A stretch of 59,538 nt of DNA from an uncultured Pelagibacteraceae bacterium (GTDB lineage: Bacteria; Pseudomonadota; Alphaproteobacteria; Pelagibacterales; Pelagibacteraceae), in NCBI GenBank assembly GCA_902624195.1, contig CACNWV010000008.1, positions 1 to 59,538 of the forward strand, in the 5' to 3' direction. Below, one piece after another: positions 43,785 through 53,272 of this stretch. Each line of letters starts with the position of its first letter. The stretch's first letter is position 1. Made by a program: the position numbers and the translations under genes. Below the pieces are notes generated by a model. The model was not told the origin of the DNA and made no database searches. It worked only from the letters and a program-made list of their open reading frames with translations.

Positions 43785-44693
43785 ATGAAAATTTACAAAA
43801 ATCCAAACTTAAATCAAAAACATTGTAATGGTATAATAGCAATAGGTAATTTTGATGGGATACATTTGGGTCATCAAAAAGTTATAAATGAGGCGAAACG
43901 AAAAGCTAGAAAAAAAAGTTTACCTTTTGGTGTAATGACTTTTGAGCCGATGCCTGTAATGTTTTTTAATAAAAAAATAAAAAATCATAGAATAAATTCT
44001 TTAGATCAGAAAAAGAACATGCTTAAAAAATTTAAATTAGATTTTTTAATTATTATAAAATTTAATAAAAGATTTTCAATACAATCTGCTGAAGAATTTA
44101 TTAAAAAAATAATTTTTAAAAAAACAAAGTGTAAATACTTATATGTAAGTAAAAATTTCAAATTTGGTTTTAAAAGACAAGGAGATATTAGAAGTCTACA
44201 AAAATTTGAAAAAAAATATAAATTTAAGAACATTATAACCAAGCCTTTTAAGAAAAATAATAAAATTATTTCGTCTACATTTATAAGAAAGAAAATTAGA
44301 TCCGGCAAAATTGAGGAGGCGAATAAATTATTAAATCGCGATTGGAACATTATCGGAAAAGTAATAAAAGGTGATCGAAGAGGACGTAAAATTGGTTTTC
44401 CAACATGCAATTTAAAATTAGAAGATTATGTTACTCCCAAACTTGGTGTCTATTCTGTAAAAGTTAAAAGCAAGAATTTTAATAAAAAAGGTATCGCAAA
44501 TGTGGGTTATAGACCAACTTTTAATGGACAAAATTTATTATTGGAGACAAATATCTTTGGAATTAATAAAAATTTATATAATAAAGTGATAAATATAAAC
44601 TTTAAAAAATTTATAAGACCAGAAAAAAGATTTAAAAATTTGAAATATTTAAAAAAGCAAATCAAACTTGATATAAAGCAGGCAAAAAAATAA
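43785..44693 (+). CDS. ribF: Bifunctional riboflavin kinase / FAD synthetase
   Basis: Makes FMN and FAD from riboflavin. The N-terminal nucleotidyltransferase domain has IAIGNFDGIHLGHQKVI, VMTFEPMP and the ISSTFIRKKI loop; the C-terminal kinase domain begins near residue 185 with GDRRGRKIGFPTCNL and contains LGVYSVKV. Length 302 is normal. The protein is extremely lysine-rich. It shares one base with ileS; ribF-ileS-lspA is a conserved order. Confidence 0.93.
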   Translation: MKIYKNPNLNQKHCNGIIAIGNFDGIHLGHQKVINEAKRKARKKSLPFGVMTFEPMPVMFFNKKIKNHRINSLDQKKNMLKKFKLDFLIIIKFNKRFSIQSAEEFIKKIIFKKTKCKYLYVSKNFKFGFKRQGDIRSLQKFEKKYKFKNIITKPFKKNNKIISSTFIRKKIRSGKIEEANKLLNRDWNIIGKVIKGDRRGRKIGFPTCNLKLEDYVTPKLGVYSVKVKSKNFNKKGIANVGYRPTFNGQNLLLETNIFGINKNLYNKVININFKKFIRPEKRFKNLKYLKKQIKLDIKQAKK

Positions 44694-47434
44694 TGTCTAA
44701 AGATACTTTACAGCTTCCTAAAACAGCTTTTTCAATGAAGGCTAGTTTACCACTTAAAGAGCCAGAAATTTTAAAGAAATGGGAAAAAAATAATATCTTT
44801 AAAAAACTGAGAAAAACTTCGAAAGGAAAAGAAAAATTCGTACTTCACGATGGGCCGCCCTATGCAAATGGTCATATTCATATGGGCACAGCATTAAATA
44901 AAATTTTAAAAGATATGATTACTCGTTTCCACCAGATGAATGGAAAAGATTCTGTTTATGTTCCGGGTTGGGACTGTCATGGTCTACCAATAGAATGGAA
45001 GATAGAGGAACAGTATAAAAAAAAGAAAAAAAATAAAGATGAAATACCAATCAAAGATTTTAGACAAGAGTGTAGGGAGTTTGCAAAGAGTTGGATTAAT
45101 GTTCACATTAAAGAGTTTAAGCGATTAGGAGTAATAGGAGATTTTGAAAATTATTATTCCACAATGAGTAACGAGGCGGAGGCTCAAATTGTGAGAGAAT
45201 TAGGTAAGTTTCTTTTAGATGGTAGTTTATATCAAGGTTTTAAACCAGTTCTTTGGTCTACTGTTGAAAAAACAGCGTTAGCTGATGCTGAAGTAGAATA
45301 TTTAGATCACACTTCTAATACAATTTATGTCGCATTTAAAGTTAAGGAAACAAACAAAGATTTTCTTAAAGACACAAGTGTCGTAATTTGGACTACTACA
45401 CCATGGACTATACCTGCCAACAAAGCGCTAGCTTTTAATAGTAATATTGAATACGCAGTTTTGGAAATTGAAAATCTTGAGTACTTTAAAGATAGGAGAA
45501 TTGTAGTTGCAAAAAATTTGATTAATTCAATTACTAAAGAATGTGAAATTAAAAACTATAAAGAATTAAAGACCTTTAAGGGCTTAGAATTTAAAGGAAC
45601 AATTTGTAATCATCCATTAGTAAAAATGGATTTTAATCATAGTATTCCAATGCTAGATGCTCAATTTGTTAATTTGGAACAAGGAACAGGAATTGTTCAT
45701 TGTGCCCCTAGTCACGGTCCAGACGACTTTAATTTGTGTTTAAAAAATAATATACCGTCATTATATACGGTTGATAATGCAGGTGTTTACACTAAAGAGG
45801 TACCATATTTTACTAATACACATGTATTTAAGGCTGACCCAATTGTTATAGAAAAACTGAAAGAACAAAATAAATTACTTAAAAGTGATAAACTTAATCA
45901 TAGTTATCCTCATTCTTGGAGATCAAAGGCTCCATTAATTTATAGAGCAACACCTCAGTGGTTTATCTCCATGCAAAAAAATAAATTAAGAGATAAAGCT
46001 GTTAAAGCCATTAAAGATACTATTTTTTATCCAAGTAAGGGTAAAGATAGGCTCTTATCAATGATTGAAGGAAGGCCAGATTGGTGCGTCTCAAGACAAA
46101 GAGTTTGGGGAGTGCCACTACCAATATTTATTAATAAAAAGACAAAAGAGCCATTAAGAGATCAAAAAATTATAGATAGAATTGCCTCGATTTACGAAAA
46201 GCAAGGCTCTGATTGTTGGTTCACAGACGATGCAAAAACTTTTTTAGGCGAAGATTATGATGCTAAAGATTATGAAAAACTTAATGATATCGTAGAAGTA
46301 TGGTTTGATAGTGGCTCAACACATAGTTTTGTTTTAGAGAAAAGAAAAGATTTGAAATGGCCTGCAGATATGTATTTAGAGGGATCTGATCAGCACAGAG
46401 GTTGGTTTCACTCTTCTTTGCTAGAGTCATGTGGGACTAGAGGTAAAGCTCCATTTAAAAGTATCCTCTCGCATGGTTTCGTCGTTGACGGCAAAGGTAT
46501 GAAAATGTCCAAATCAACGGGCAACGTTATCTCTCCCGAAGATATACTAAAGAATTATGGTGCAGACATACTTAGAGTTTGGGCCTCAGCTTCTGATTAT
46601 GCCGAGGACTTGAGGATAGACAAAAATATCTTAATACAACATGCAGAATCCTATAGAAAAATTAGAAACACCTTTAGATTTGTGCTTGGGAACTTAAAAG
46701 ACAATTTTGAAAAACAAAAACTTGAAAAAATTAAGTTAAGTGAATTTGATGAATTAGAGCAATTTATTTTGCATAAACTTTTTTCAATTAATAGATCTTT
46801 CAATGAAAATTTAAAAAATTACAATTTTCATAAATTATACAAAGAACTATTGAATTTTTGTACGCTTGATCTCTCTTCCTTTTATTTTGATATTAGAAAA
46901 GACGTTCTTTACTGTGATAGTTTAAATTCAAAAAAAAGAAAAGACTGCGTAATTGTTCTGAATATAATTTTAGAGAGTTTATTAAAGTGGTTTGCCCCTA
47001 TTTTAGTTTTTACTACCGAGGAGATTTATAGCTTAGTGACTAAAGATAAAAATGAAAGCATTCATGAAAATTCTTTTATAAAAATTCCACCTAGCTGGGA
47101 GAATAATTATTTAGAAGAAAAATGGTCAAAATTATTTAAAATTAAACAAGAGGCAAATATTGCTATAGAGGAAAAGAGAGCTAGTAAAGAGATTGGATCA
47201 AGTTTAGAAGCTGAAATTAAATTAATTTTGAAAAAAGATAAATTTGACCTTCTTGATAATTTAGATTTAGCAGATTATTTTATTGTCTCTAAAGCAGAGA
47301 AAGAATTATCTAATGATGATGAAATTAAGATTGAGGTAAAAAAAGCCCAAGGACAAAAATGTGAAAGATGTTGGAAAATTTTAGATAAGAAATGTACAAG
47401 GTGCTCTAAATTAGTGAGGGAGAAACTATTTTGA
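44693..47434 (+). CDS. ileS: Isoleucyl-tRNA synthetase
   Basis: Class I synthetase of 913 residues. The HIGH motif is in PPYANGHIHMGT, KMSKS is in GKGMKMSKSTGNV, and the editing domain holds VIWTTTPWTIPANKALAF. A C-terminal zinc site is visible in CERCWKILDKKCTRC, so this is the bacterial zinc-tailed type. It follows ribF and overlaps lspA by 4 bases. Confidence 0.96.
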   Translation: MSKDTLQLPKTAFSMKASLPLKEPEILKKWEKNNIFKKLRKTSKGKEKFVLHDGPPYANGHIHMGTALNKILKDMITRFHQMNGKDSVYVPGWDCHGLPIEWKIEEQYKKKKKNKDEIPIKDFRQECREFAKSWINVHIKEFKRLGVIGDFENYYSTMSNEAEAQIVRELGKFLLDGSLYQGFKPVLWSTVEKTALADAEVEYLDHTSNTIYVAFKVKETNKDFLKDTSVVIWTTTPWTIPANKALAFNSNIEYAVLEIENLEYFKDRRIVVAKNLINSITKECEIKNYKELKTFKGLEFKGTICNHPLVKMDFNHSIPMLDAQFVNLEQGTGIVHCAPSHGPDDFNLCLKNNIPSLYTVDNAGVYTKEVPYFTNTHVFKADPIVIEKLKEQNKLLKSDKLNHSYPHSWRSKAPLIYRATPQWFISMQKNKLRDKAVKAIKDTIFYPSKGKDRLLSMIEGRPDWCVSRQRVWGVPLPIFINKKTKEPLRDQKIIDRIASIYEKQGSDCWFTDDAKTFLGEDYDAKDYEKLNDIVEVWFDSGSTHSFVLEKRKDLKWPADMYLEGSDQHRGWFHSSLLESCGTRGKAPFKSILSHGFVVDGKGMKMSKSTGNVISPEDILKNYGADILRVWASASDYAEDLRIDKNILIQHAESYRKIRNTFRFVLGNLKDNFEKQKLEKIKLSEFDELEQFILHKLFSINRSFNENLKNYNFHKLYKELLNFCTLDLSSFYFDIRKDVLYCDSLNSKKRKDCVIVLNIILESLLKWFAPILVFTTEEIYSLVTKDKNESIHENSFIKIPPSWENNYLEEKWSKLFKIKQEANIAIEEKRASKEIGSSLEAEIKLILKKDKFDLLDNLDLADYFIVSKAEKELSNDDEIKIEVKKAQGQKCERCWKILDKKCTRCSKLVREKLF

Positions 47435-47925
47435 AAAATTTTCAAAATATAAAAAAAGGTTTTTTTAAAAAAGAAAATTTTTATTTTTTCATAATCATAA
47501 CTCTACTTTTTATCATTGATAGGTACTCTAAAAATGAAATATTAAACAATTATAGTAATAACATTCTTTATTTAAATGATTTTGTGAATTTTGATCTTAT
47601 CTGGAATACAGGTATAGGATTTGGTTTATTCAATTCTAAGGCACCCTATGTTTATAATTCAATAACACTACTTATATTTTTTGTAATCTTTTTTTTAGCA
47701 CTTTACTTTTTTAAGTCAGATAAAATTGATAAAACCATTCTCTCTATAATTATTGGAGGAGCAGTTGGAAATTTTTATGATAGATTAATATTTAAAGCTG
47801 TTCCAGATTTTATTGACTTTCATGTTGGAAATTTTCACTGGTTTACATTTAACTTAGCTGATATTTTTATAACTTTGGGAATTATAGCTTTTCTTATCAA
47901 AGGATTTTTTATAAAAGACGATTAG
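47431..47925 (+). CDS. lspA: Lipoprotein signal peptidase
   Basis: Inner-membrane aspartyl protease of 164 residues with four helices that removes lipoprotein signal peptides. The two catalytic aspartates lie in GGAVGNFYDRL and FNLADIFITLG. The conserved WNTGIGFGLF (NxGxxF) loop is present. It starts with TTG in the overlap with ileS. The next gene encodes a lipoprotein, one of its likely substrates. Confidence 0.93.
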   Translation: MKNFQNIKKGFFKKENFYFFIIITLLFIIDRYSKNEILNNYSNNILYLNDFVNFDLIWNTGIGFGLFNSKAPYVYNSITLLIFFVIFFLALYFFKSDKIDKTILSIIIGGAVGNFYDRLIFKAVPDFIDFHVGNFHWFTFNLADIFITLGIIAFLIKGFFIKDD

Positions 47926-48237
47926 ATGAAAAATATTTTCTTTGTGCAATTGTTTTTAATATTATTTTTAACATCATGTGTAAACTTTGAAAAAGCAGGA
48001 AAAGTTTTAAGAAATGAAAAAACAAAAACAACGGATGAATTTTTGGTTAAAAAAAGAAAACCATTAATTTTACCACCTGATTATGACAAACTTCCATCAC
48101 CAAAAAGTGAAACTGTGGATGAAAAATCCAGTGAGAGTGAAAAAATAAAGAAGATTTTAAAGTCAAATAACCAGATTAAAAACAAAACCGGCTCCTCTTC
48201 CACAGAGAAATCAATAATTGATAGAATTCGAAAGTGA
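47926..48237 (+). CDS. DUF3035-like small lipoprotein
   Basis: A 103-residue protein with a lipoprotein signal sequence and lipobox LTSC (Cys18). The mature part contains TTDEFLVKKRKPLILPPDYDKLPSPK, the proline-rich core typical of DUF3035 proteins, followed by a Ser/Lys-rich tail. It begins the base after the lspA stop, as in many alphaproteobacteria. Function unknown; probably tethered to a cell-envelope membrane. pgi overlaps by 4 bases. Confidence 0.8.
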   Translation: MKNIFFVQLFLILFLTSCVNFEKAGKVLRNEKTKTTDEFLVKKRKPLILPPDYDKLPSPKSETVDEKSSESEKIKKILKSNNQIKNKTGSSSTEKSIIDRIRK

Positions 48238-49451
48238 AAAGAAATTATAATATAAGCAACTTTATAGTTGAAAATATCAAGAGTCGAGAGCTGAAAAGAA
48301 AATTGTCTAATAATTTTAATTTATTAAAAAAAAAAATTTTGGTCGATATAAATAAAAAACAAAATTTTTTTAATGTTTTCGAAAAAAAATTTTCATTAAA
48401 TATAAAAGTCAAAGATTTTAAGAAATTTAAAAAATTTAAGACCGTTGTAGTAATAGGTATGGGGGGGTCCATTTTAGGAGCAGAAGCAATTTATCAATTT
48501 CTAGGTGAAAAAATTAAAAAAAAATTTTACTTTTTTAATGATTTAAATCCTGAAAAAATTACAAAATTTAAGAAAGATAAAGATTTAAGTAAAATACTTT
48601 TCATAGTAATTTCCAAATCTGGCAATACAACTGAGACGCTATCAAACTTTTTATTTTTAAATGTTTTAGACAATTTTAAAAAAAATATAATAATCATCTC
48701 GGGAAAAAAGAATAGTTTTCTATATAAACTATCTAAAACAAAAAACCTTTTTTTTATTGAACATAAAAATTATATCGGTGGTAGATATTCTGTTTTATCA
48801 GAGGCAGGATTGGTGCCTGCTTATCTAATGGGATTAAATATTTCAAGTTTGAGAAAAAACTTAAATAAATATCTTAAGGCTCAAGGAAATCAAATTTTAA
48901 AAACAAACTCGTTAAAATTGGCTAATTTAATTTTAAAAAAAAAGAAAACAAATTTAGTTTTATTAAATTATACACCTAAACTCGAAAAATTTCTCAATTG
49001 GTACCAGCAGCTTATCGCTGAAAGTTTGGGGAAAAAGCAAAAAGGTTTTTTTCCGGTTTTATCAAATGTTCCAAAAGATCATCATAGTTTACTACAACTT
49101 TATTTAGATGGGCCAAAAGATAAATTATTCTATATTTTTTCTGTTAAAGATTTCGGTAAACATAAAATCAAAACTAAGAGATTTGGCAGCAATCTTGGTT
49201 ATCTCAATAATAAGAATTTATCTGAAATAAAAGAAGCTCAAAAACAAGCCCTTAAAAACTCTTTTTACTTAAATAAGATTTCATTCGTAGAATTTAATAT
49301 AAAAAAAAAGGATGAAGAAACATTAGGTGAATTATTTTCATATTTCATGCTTGAAACAATTTTCATTGGCAATCTTATTGGAGTTAATCCCTTTGATCAA
49401 AACGCTGTTGAACAAGTAAAAATTTTAACAAAAAAGGAATTATCTAAATAA
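48234..49451 (+). CDS. pgi: Glucose-6-phosphate isomerase (short form)
   Basis: Interconverts glucose- and fructose-6-phosphate. SIS-domain motifs are VVVIGMGGSILGAEA, VISKSGNTTETL, YIGGRYSVLSEAGLVP, AESLGKKQKGFFPV and KDHHSLLQLYLDGPKDK. At 405 residues it is shorter than the 550-residue E. coli enzyme but similar to short bacterial forms. It begins with GTG in a 4-base overlap with the lipoprotein gene. It overlaps the convergent rsmD by 8 bases. Confidence 0.9.
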   Translation: MKRNYNISNFIVENIKSRELKRKLSNNFNLLKKKILVDINKKQNFFNVFEKKFSLNIKVKDFKKFKKFKTVVVIGMGGSILGAEAIYQFLGEKIKKKFYFFNDLNPEKITKFKKDKDLSKILFIVISKSGNTTETLSNFLFLNVLDNFKKNIIIISGKKNSFLYKLSKTKNLFFIEHKNYIGGRYSVLSEAGLVPAYLMGLNISSLRKNLNKYLKAQGNQILKTNSLKLANLILKKKKTNLVLLNYTPKLEKFLNWYQQLIAESLGKKQKGFFPVLSNVPKDHHSLLQLYLDGPKDKLFYIFSVKDFGKHKIKTKRFGSNLGYLNNKNLSEIKEAQKQALKNSFYLNKISFVEFNIKKKDEETLGELFSYFMLETIFIGNLIGVNPFDQNAVEQVKILTKKELSK

Positions 49452-50004
49452 ATGTTCCAAAAACTATTTTTGATCTACCATAATATTTAGTTATCTTTAT
49501 ATCTAAAAATTTATTAATATTATCATTTGTCTCTTTCTCTCTGTGAATAATTACAATATGGTTTTTATTGAAAATTTTATTTTGTAAAATTATTTTTAAA
49601 TTTTCAGTAAATTTTGTGTCTTTGAACGGAGGATCAAAAAAAAAAATATCAAATTTTTCCTCTTCAAGTAATTTGAAACTATCTTCTATCTTTTTATTTA
49701 TTAACTTGGCATTCATTGAAATTGATAGTGAGGCTAAATTAGTTTTAAGCACATTTGCCGCTTCTATATCTTTCTCTATAAAAGTAATATTTTTTGCACC
49801 TCTGGAAATACACTCCAAGCCAAATGAACCTATACCTGAATAAAGATCAAGAACATTAGAATTTAGAATTTCAACGTTTATTTCATTTGAGTGATTGAGA
49901 ACATTAAAAATATTTTCTTTAACTGAGTCCTTAAGAGGGCGAGTGCTTGGAATTTTTAGAAACTTAATAGATTTTCCTCTAAATTTTCCACCAATAACTC
50001 GCAT
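49444..50004 (-). CDS. rsmD: 16S rRNA (guanine966-N2)-methyltransferase RsmD
   Basis: Rossmann-fold methyltransferase of 186 residues. The start MRVIGGKFRGKSIKFLK with TRPLKDSVKENIFNVL is canonical, the SAM site is VLDLYSGIGSFGLECISRGA, and the catalytic motif is FFDPPF. It lies 3 bases downstream of purD on the same strand and converges on pgi. Confidence 0.94.
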   Translation of the reverse strand: MRVIGGKFRGKSIKFLKIPSTRPLKDSVKENIFNVLNHSNEINVEILNSNVLDLYSGIGSFGLECISRGAKNITFIEKDIEAANVLKTNLASLSISMNAKLINKKIEDSFKLLEEEKFDIFFFDPPFKDTKFTENLKIILQNKIFNKNHIVIIHREKETNDNINKFLDIKITKYYGRSKIVFGTFI

Positions 50005-50007
50005 ATA

Positions 50008-51267
50008 CTATATAACCTTCCACCCAATATCTTTTCTAAAAAAACCTTGCTTCCAATTTATTTTTTTTATTAAATAAATAATTCTCATTCTTATCTTATT
50101 AAATTTAAATCCTTTAGAGGTAATATTTAAAACTCTTCCACCAACTGAAAATATTTGTCCATTTACATTTTTTGTTCCAGCATGAAATATAAAATCATTA
50201 TTATTTAATTTTAATTTATTTAGATTTTGAATTAAATTGTTCTTTTTATAGTTTCCGGGATATCCCTTGGAACATAGTACAATTGTCATGCATTTCTTGT
50301 TGTACCAGTTAATATTTATTTTATTCAAATTATTATTTATTGCGCTTAAAAATATTTTAACGATATCAGTTTTTAATCTTGGTATTATTACTTGACATTC
50401 AGGATCACCCATTCTTACATTAAACTCAATTAAATAAGGTTCACCATTTTTTATCATCAAACCAACGTATAAAAATCCATTATAAGGAGTTCCATTTTTT
50501 TTAAGTGCCAAGAGAGTTGGTTTAATAATTTTATCAATAATTTTTATTTCAATTTTTTTATTTATAGCTAATGCAGGAGAATATGCACCCATACCGCCAG
50601 TATTAGGCCCTGTATCATTTTCACCTACTCTTTTATGATCTTGAGCTGTTCCAAAAAACTTAAAATTTTTGTTATCAGCTATAATAAAATAACTCGCCTC
50701 TTCTCCATCTAAAAACTCTTCAAGTACCAACTTTTTTGAGGATTTAAATTTACCATTGAATATTTCGTTTGAAATTTTCATAACACTATTTTTAGTTTTG
50801 CATATTGACACCCCCTTTCCCGCAGCTAAACCATCTGCTTTAACCACAATAGGTAACTTGCTTTTTTTAAGAAATTTCACGACTTGATTTTTATTTTTGC
50901 AAATTTGAAAATTTGCAGTTGGAATTTTATTTTGCTTACATAGCATTTTCATAAAAGCTTTAGAGCCCTCTAGTTTAGAAGCATACTTATTCGGGCCAAA
51001 AACTTTTATTTTATTTTTTTTTAAATAGTCTACCAAACCTTTAACCAAGGGTTCCTCAGGGCCTACAATTACTAAATTAATTTGATAGAGATTAATTATT
51101 GATAATACTTTTTTGAAATCTAAAATATCAACCGAAATATTTTGAGCTATTTCAGATGTACCAGCATTACCTGGTAGACATATAATTTTGTTTGTAAGCT
51201 TAGATTCAAATATTTTTCGACATAAAGCGTGTTCTCTCCCTCCACTCCCTATTAATGCAATATTCAT
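50008..51267 (-). CDS. purD: Phosphoribosylamine-glycine ligase
   Basis: Second step of purine synthesis, ATP-grasp fold. The start MNIALIGSGGREHALCRKI is canonical, and KADGLAAGKGVSI, EEFLDGEEASYF, HKRVGENDTGPNTGGMGAYSP and FNVRMGDPECQ follow. The ATG at 51267 gives 419 residues. An upstream in-frame extension to 51333 would overlap the divergent DUF2093 gene and lacks family similarity. rsmD follows 3 bases later. Confidence 0.95.
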   Translation of the reverse strand: MNIALIGSGGREHALCRKIFESKLTNKIICLPGNAGTSEIAQNISVDILDFKKVLSIINLYQINLVIVGPEEPLVKGLVDYLKKNKIKVFGPNKYASKLEGSKAFMKMLCKQNKIPTANFQICKNKNQVVKFLKKSKLPIVVKADGLAAGKGVSICKTKNSVMKISNEIFNGKFKSSKKLVLEEFLDGEEASYFIIADNKNFKFFGTAQDHKRVGENDTGPNTGGMGAYSPALAINKKIEIKIIDKIIKPTLLALKKNGTPYNGFLYVGLMIKNGEPYLIEFNVRMGDPECQVIIPRLKTDIVKIFLSAINNNLNKININWYNKKCMTIVLCSKGYPGNYKKNNLIQNLNKLKLNNNDFIFHAGTKNVNGQIFSVGGRVLNITSKGFKFNKIRMRIIYLIKKINWKQGFFRKDIGWKVI

Positions 51268-51295
51268 GACAAACAATATATTGTATAAATTATAG

Positions 51296-51487
51296 ATGGT
51301 GAAAAAAAAAGCTAAACTTATTTTTAAACACAATTCTTTTGAGGTGGTGGAGGAAGGAGACTACGTATTATGCGCCATAACCGGTAAACAGATTATGCTT
51401 AAAGATTTAAATTATTGGAATGTAGATTTACAAGAAGCATACTTATCTCCCGTCGAAGTTAAGGAAAGGCTTAAAAGGTTGAAGTAA
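51296..51487 (+). CDS. DUF2093 small protein
   Basis: A 63-residue protein with the DUF2093 pattern: KLIFKHNSFEVVEEGDYVLC followed by AITGKQIMLKDLNYWNVDLQ and EAYLSP. The family is nearly confined to Alphaproteobacteria. Function unknown; the CAxTGxxI core hints at a small beta-rich fold. It lies in the 225-base gap between the two minus-strand genes purD and lpxL, and its start is 28 bases from the purD start. Confidence 0.85.
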   Translation: MVKKKAKLIFKHNSFEVVEEGDYVLCAITGKQIMLKDLNYWNVDLQEAYLSPVEVKERLKRLK

Positions 51488-51492
51488 GATAT

Positions 51493-52350
51493 TTATTTCC
51501 ATCTATTATGTGTCCAAATCCATTCATTTGGATTTTTTTTAATCATTACCTCTAACACTGAGTTTAGTTTTTTCGTTAATTCAATTTTATTTTCATAATT
51601 TGTACTATCAATACTTTCAAAAAACTCAATTTTGTATTTTCCGCCATTCAATCTTTCAATAAAAACTGGCACTATTGGTAATCCAAATTTCAATGCTAAT
51701 TGCGCTGGTAAAGTTGTTGTTAATGCAGGTTTATTAAAAAAATTTACTCTTTCTCCCTCACTTACCCTTTGATCAACCATTAAAGCAATACTGTATCCTT
51801 TTTTTATAAATTCAATCGAGTCTTTTACGCCCCTAATACCTTTTTTAATTTGATTACGGCATACAAATTTTCTCCTTAAAAATTCCATTAACGGATTTAA
51901 AAAAATATTGTTTAATGGACGGTAGATTGTTGCTAATGGAATATTTTTTTTTGTTATCTCCATGGACATAAGTTCAAAATTTGAGAAATGACCAGAGATG
52001 AATATAACAGGTTTTTTATAATTAATTATTTGCTGTAAGTTTTTATCACCTTCAATTCTGATATGACTATTATTTTTTCTAAATGAATTTAAAAAAATAT
52101 ATTCTATAAATGTAACACCATAATTTTTCCACATATTCGAGATAATTTTTTTTTTCTCGTTTTTATCCAAATTTTTATTATAAATATCTAAATTTTTTTC
52201 TATAGTTTTTTTGGATCTAAACAAAGGACCTAATTTTAAGAAAATAAAAGAAAAAAATTTTCTACTTAAATACTTTCCTAGTATTCTTCCTAAAATAAAA
52301 AGTATATAAATAAAAAGTGCCTGAAAAAAGTAGCTAAATATTTTTTTCAT
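51493..52350 (-). CDS. lpxL: Lipid A biosynthesis lauroyl acyltransferase (LpxL/HtrB family)
   Basis: Secondary acyltransferase of lipid A, 285 residues, with an N-terminal membrane helix. The HX4E catalytic motif is in FISGHFSNFELMS, followed by IYRPLNN, MVDQRVSEGERVNFFNKPALT and the C-terminal PNEWIWTHNRWK. It overlaps lpxK by 17 bases, part of an lpxL-lpxK-waaA-msbA lipid A cluster. Chain-length specificity cannot be read from sequence. Confidence 0.88.
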   Translation of the reverse strand: MKKIFSYFFQALFIYILFILGRILGKYLSRKFFSFIFLKLGPLFRSKKTIEKNLDIYNKNLDKNEKKKIISNMWKNYGVTFIEYIFLNSFRKNNSHIRIEGDKNLQQIINYKKPVIFISGHFSNFELMSMEITKKNIPLATIYRPLNNIFLNPLMEFLRRKFVCRNQIKKGIRGVKDSIEFIKKGYSIALMVDQRVSEGERVNFFNKPALTTTLPAQLALKFGLPIVPVFIERLNGGKYKIEFFESIDSTNYENKIELTKKLNSVLEVMIKKNPNEWIWTHNRWK

Positions 52351-53272
52351 AAATTGAAATAATCTTTTTTAAAAACTTATCTTTATTTTTAATCTCCACA
52401 TCTACTTTAAGAAATTTTACTTCTTTAAAGCCGAACTTCTGAATTCTATAATAATCTTTTTCGGTTACTAAAACTTGTAAATTTTTTTCCTTGGCTTCAT
52501 TAATGATATTAAGGATCTCAGATTTTCTAAAAGGATAGTGATCCGGAAACGCTAATTTTTTTTCAATCACTAATTTGTTGTCGACAATCAATTTGAAAAA
52601 GTTATCTGGATTTCCAATACCAGCAACTGCAAATAATTTTTTGTTCTTAAATTCATCTATATTTCGAGGTTTATAGAGAGTATAAAAAATCGAAATCTTA
52701 TTATTTAATTTTATTAATTTTTCTTCAAAAGATAAATTTTTCTCACCATTGATAATAATTATTTGTGCATTTTTAATTGAAGATAAATCCTCCCTTAATG
52801 GTCCGGCAGGAAAAACCTTTCCATTACCTATAAGTTGGTTCTGATTAAAACATAAAATGCTCAAATCTTTCTCTATTTTATAGTCTTGAAAACCATCATC
52901 CATTATTACAGTGTCAAATTTGTTTTGTATTGAGTCCTCAATAGCATTAAATCTATTTTTATTTAAAATTAAATTACTAAATTTTTCAGAAATTAAATCA
53001 TGCTCATCTCTATGTTCCTTATAAAACTTTTTTACTATCACTGGTTTTTTACCTAATAAACTAAGCTCATGAGCTAAAAAAATAGACAAGGGTGTTTTAC
53101 CGGTTCCTCCAATATAAATATTACCTACACAAATAACTTTAATTTTAAATTTAAATTTTCTGGTTAATTTTTTTTTACAAAAAGTTAGGAATTTAACAAC
53201 AATACTTATTGGTAATAATGATATTGAAATTAAATTATTTGTTTGCCAAAAATTCGGTTTATGAAACTTCAT
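52334..53272 (-). CDS. lpxK: Tetraacyldisaccharide 4'-kinase
   Basis: Adds the 4' phosphate of lipid A. The P-loop is GNIYIGGTGKTPLS (Walker A), preceded by an N-terminal amphipathic helix; DDGFQDYKIEKD is the catalytic region, and AGIGNPDNFF, FPDHYPF and VTEKDYYR are family hallmarks. Length 312 is normal. It overlaps waaA by 14 bases and lpxL by 17. Confidence 0.94.
   Translation of the reverse strand: MKFHKPNFWQTNNLISISLLPISIVVKFLTFCKKKLTRKFKFKIKVICVGNIYIGGTGKTPLSIFLAHELSLLGKKPVIVKKFYKEHRDEHDLISEKFSNLILNKNRFNAIEDSIQNKFDTVIMDDGFQDYKIEKDLSILCFNQNQLIGNGKVFPAGPLREDLSSIKNAQIIIINGEKNLSFEEKLIKLNNKISIFYTLYKPRNIDEFKNKKLFAVAGIGNPDNFFKLIVDNKLVIEKKLAFPDHYPFRKSEILNIINEAKEKNLQVLVTEKDYYRIQKFGFKEVKFLKVDVEIKNKDKFLKKIISIYEKNI

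Noticed and set aside
51268-51333. N-terminal extension of purD
   Set aside because: The added residues lack family similarity and overlap the divergent DUF2093 gene; MNIALIGSGG is the canonical start.
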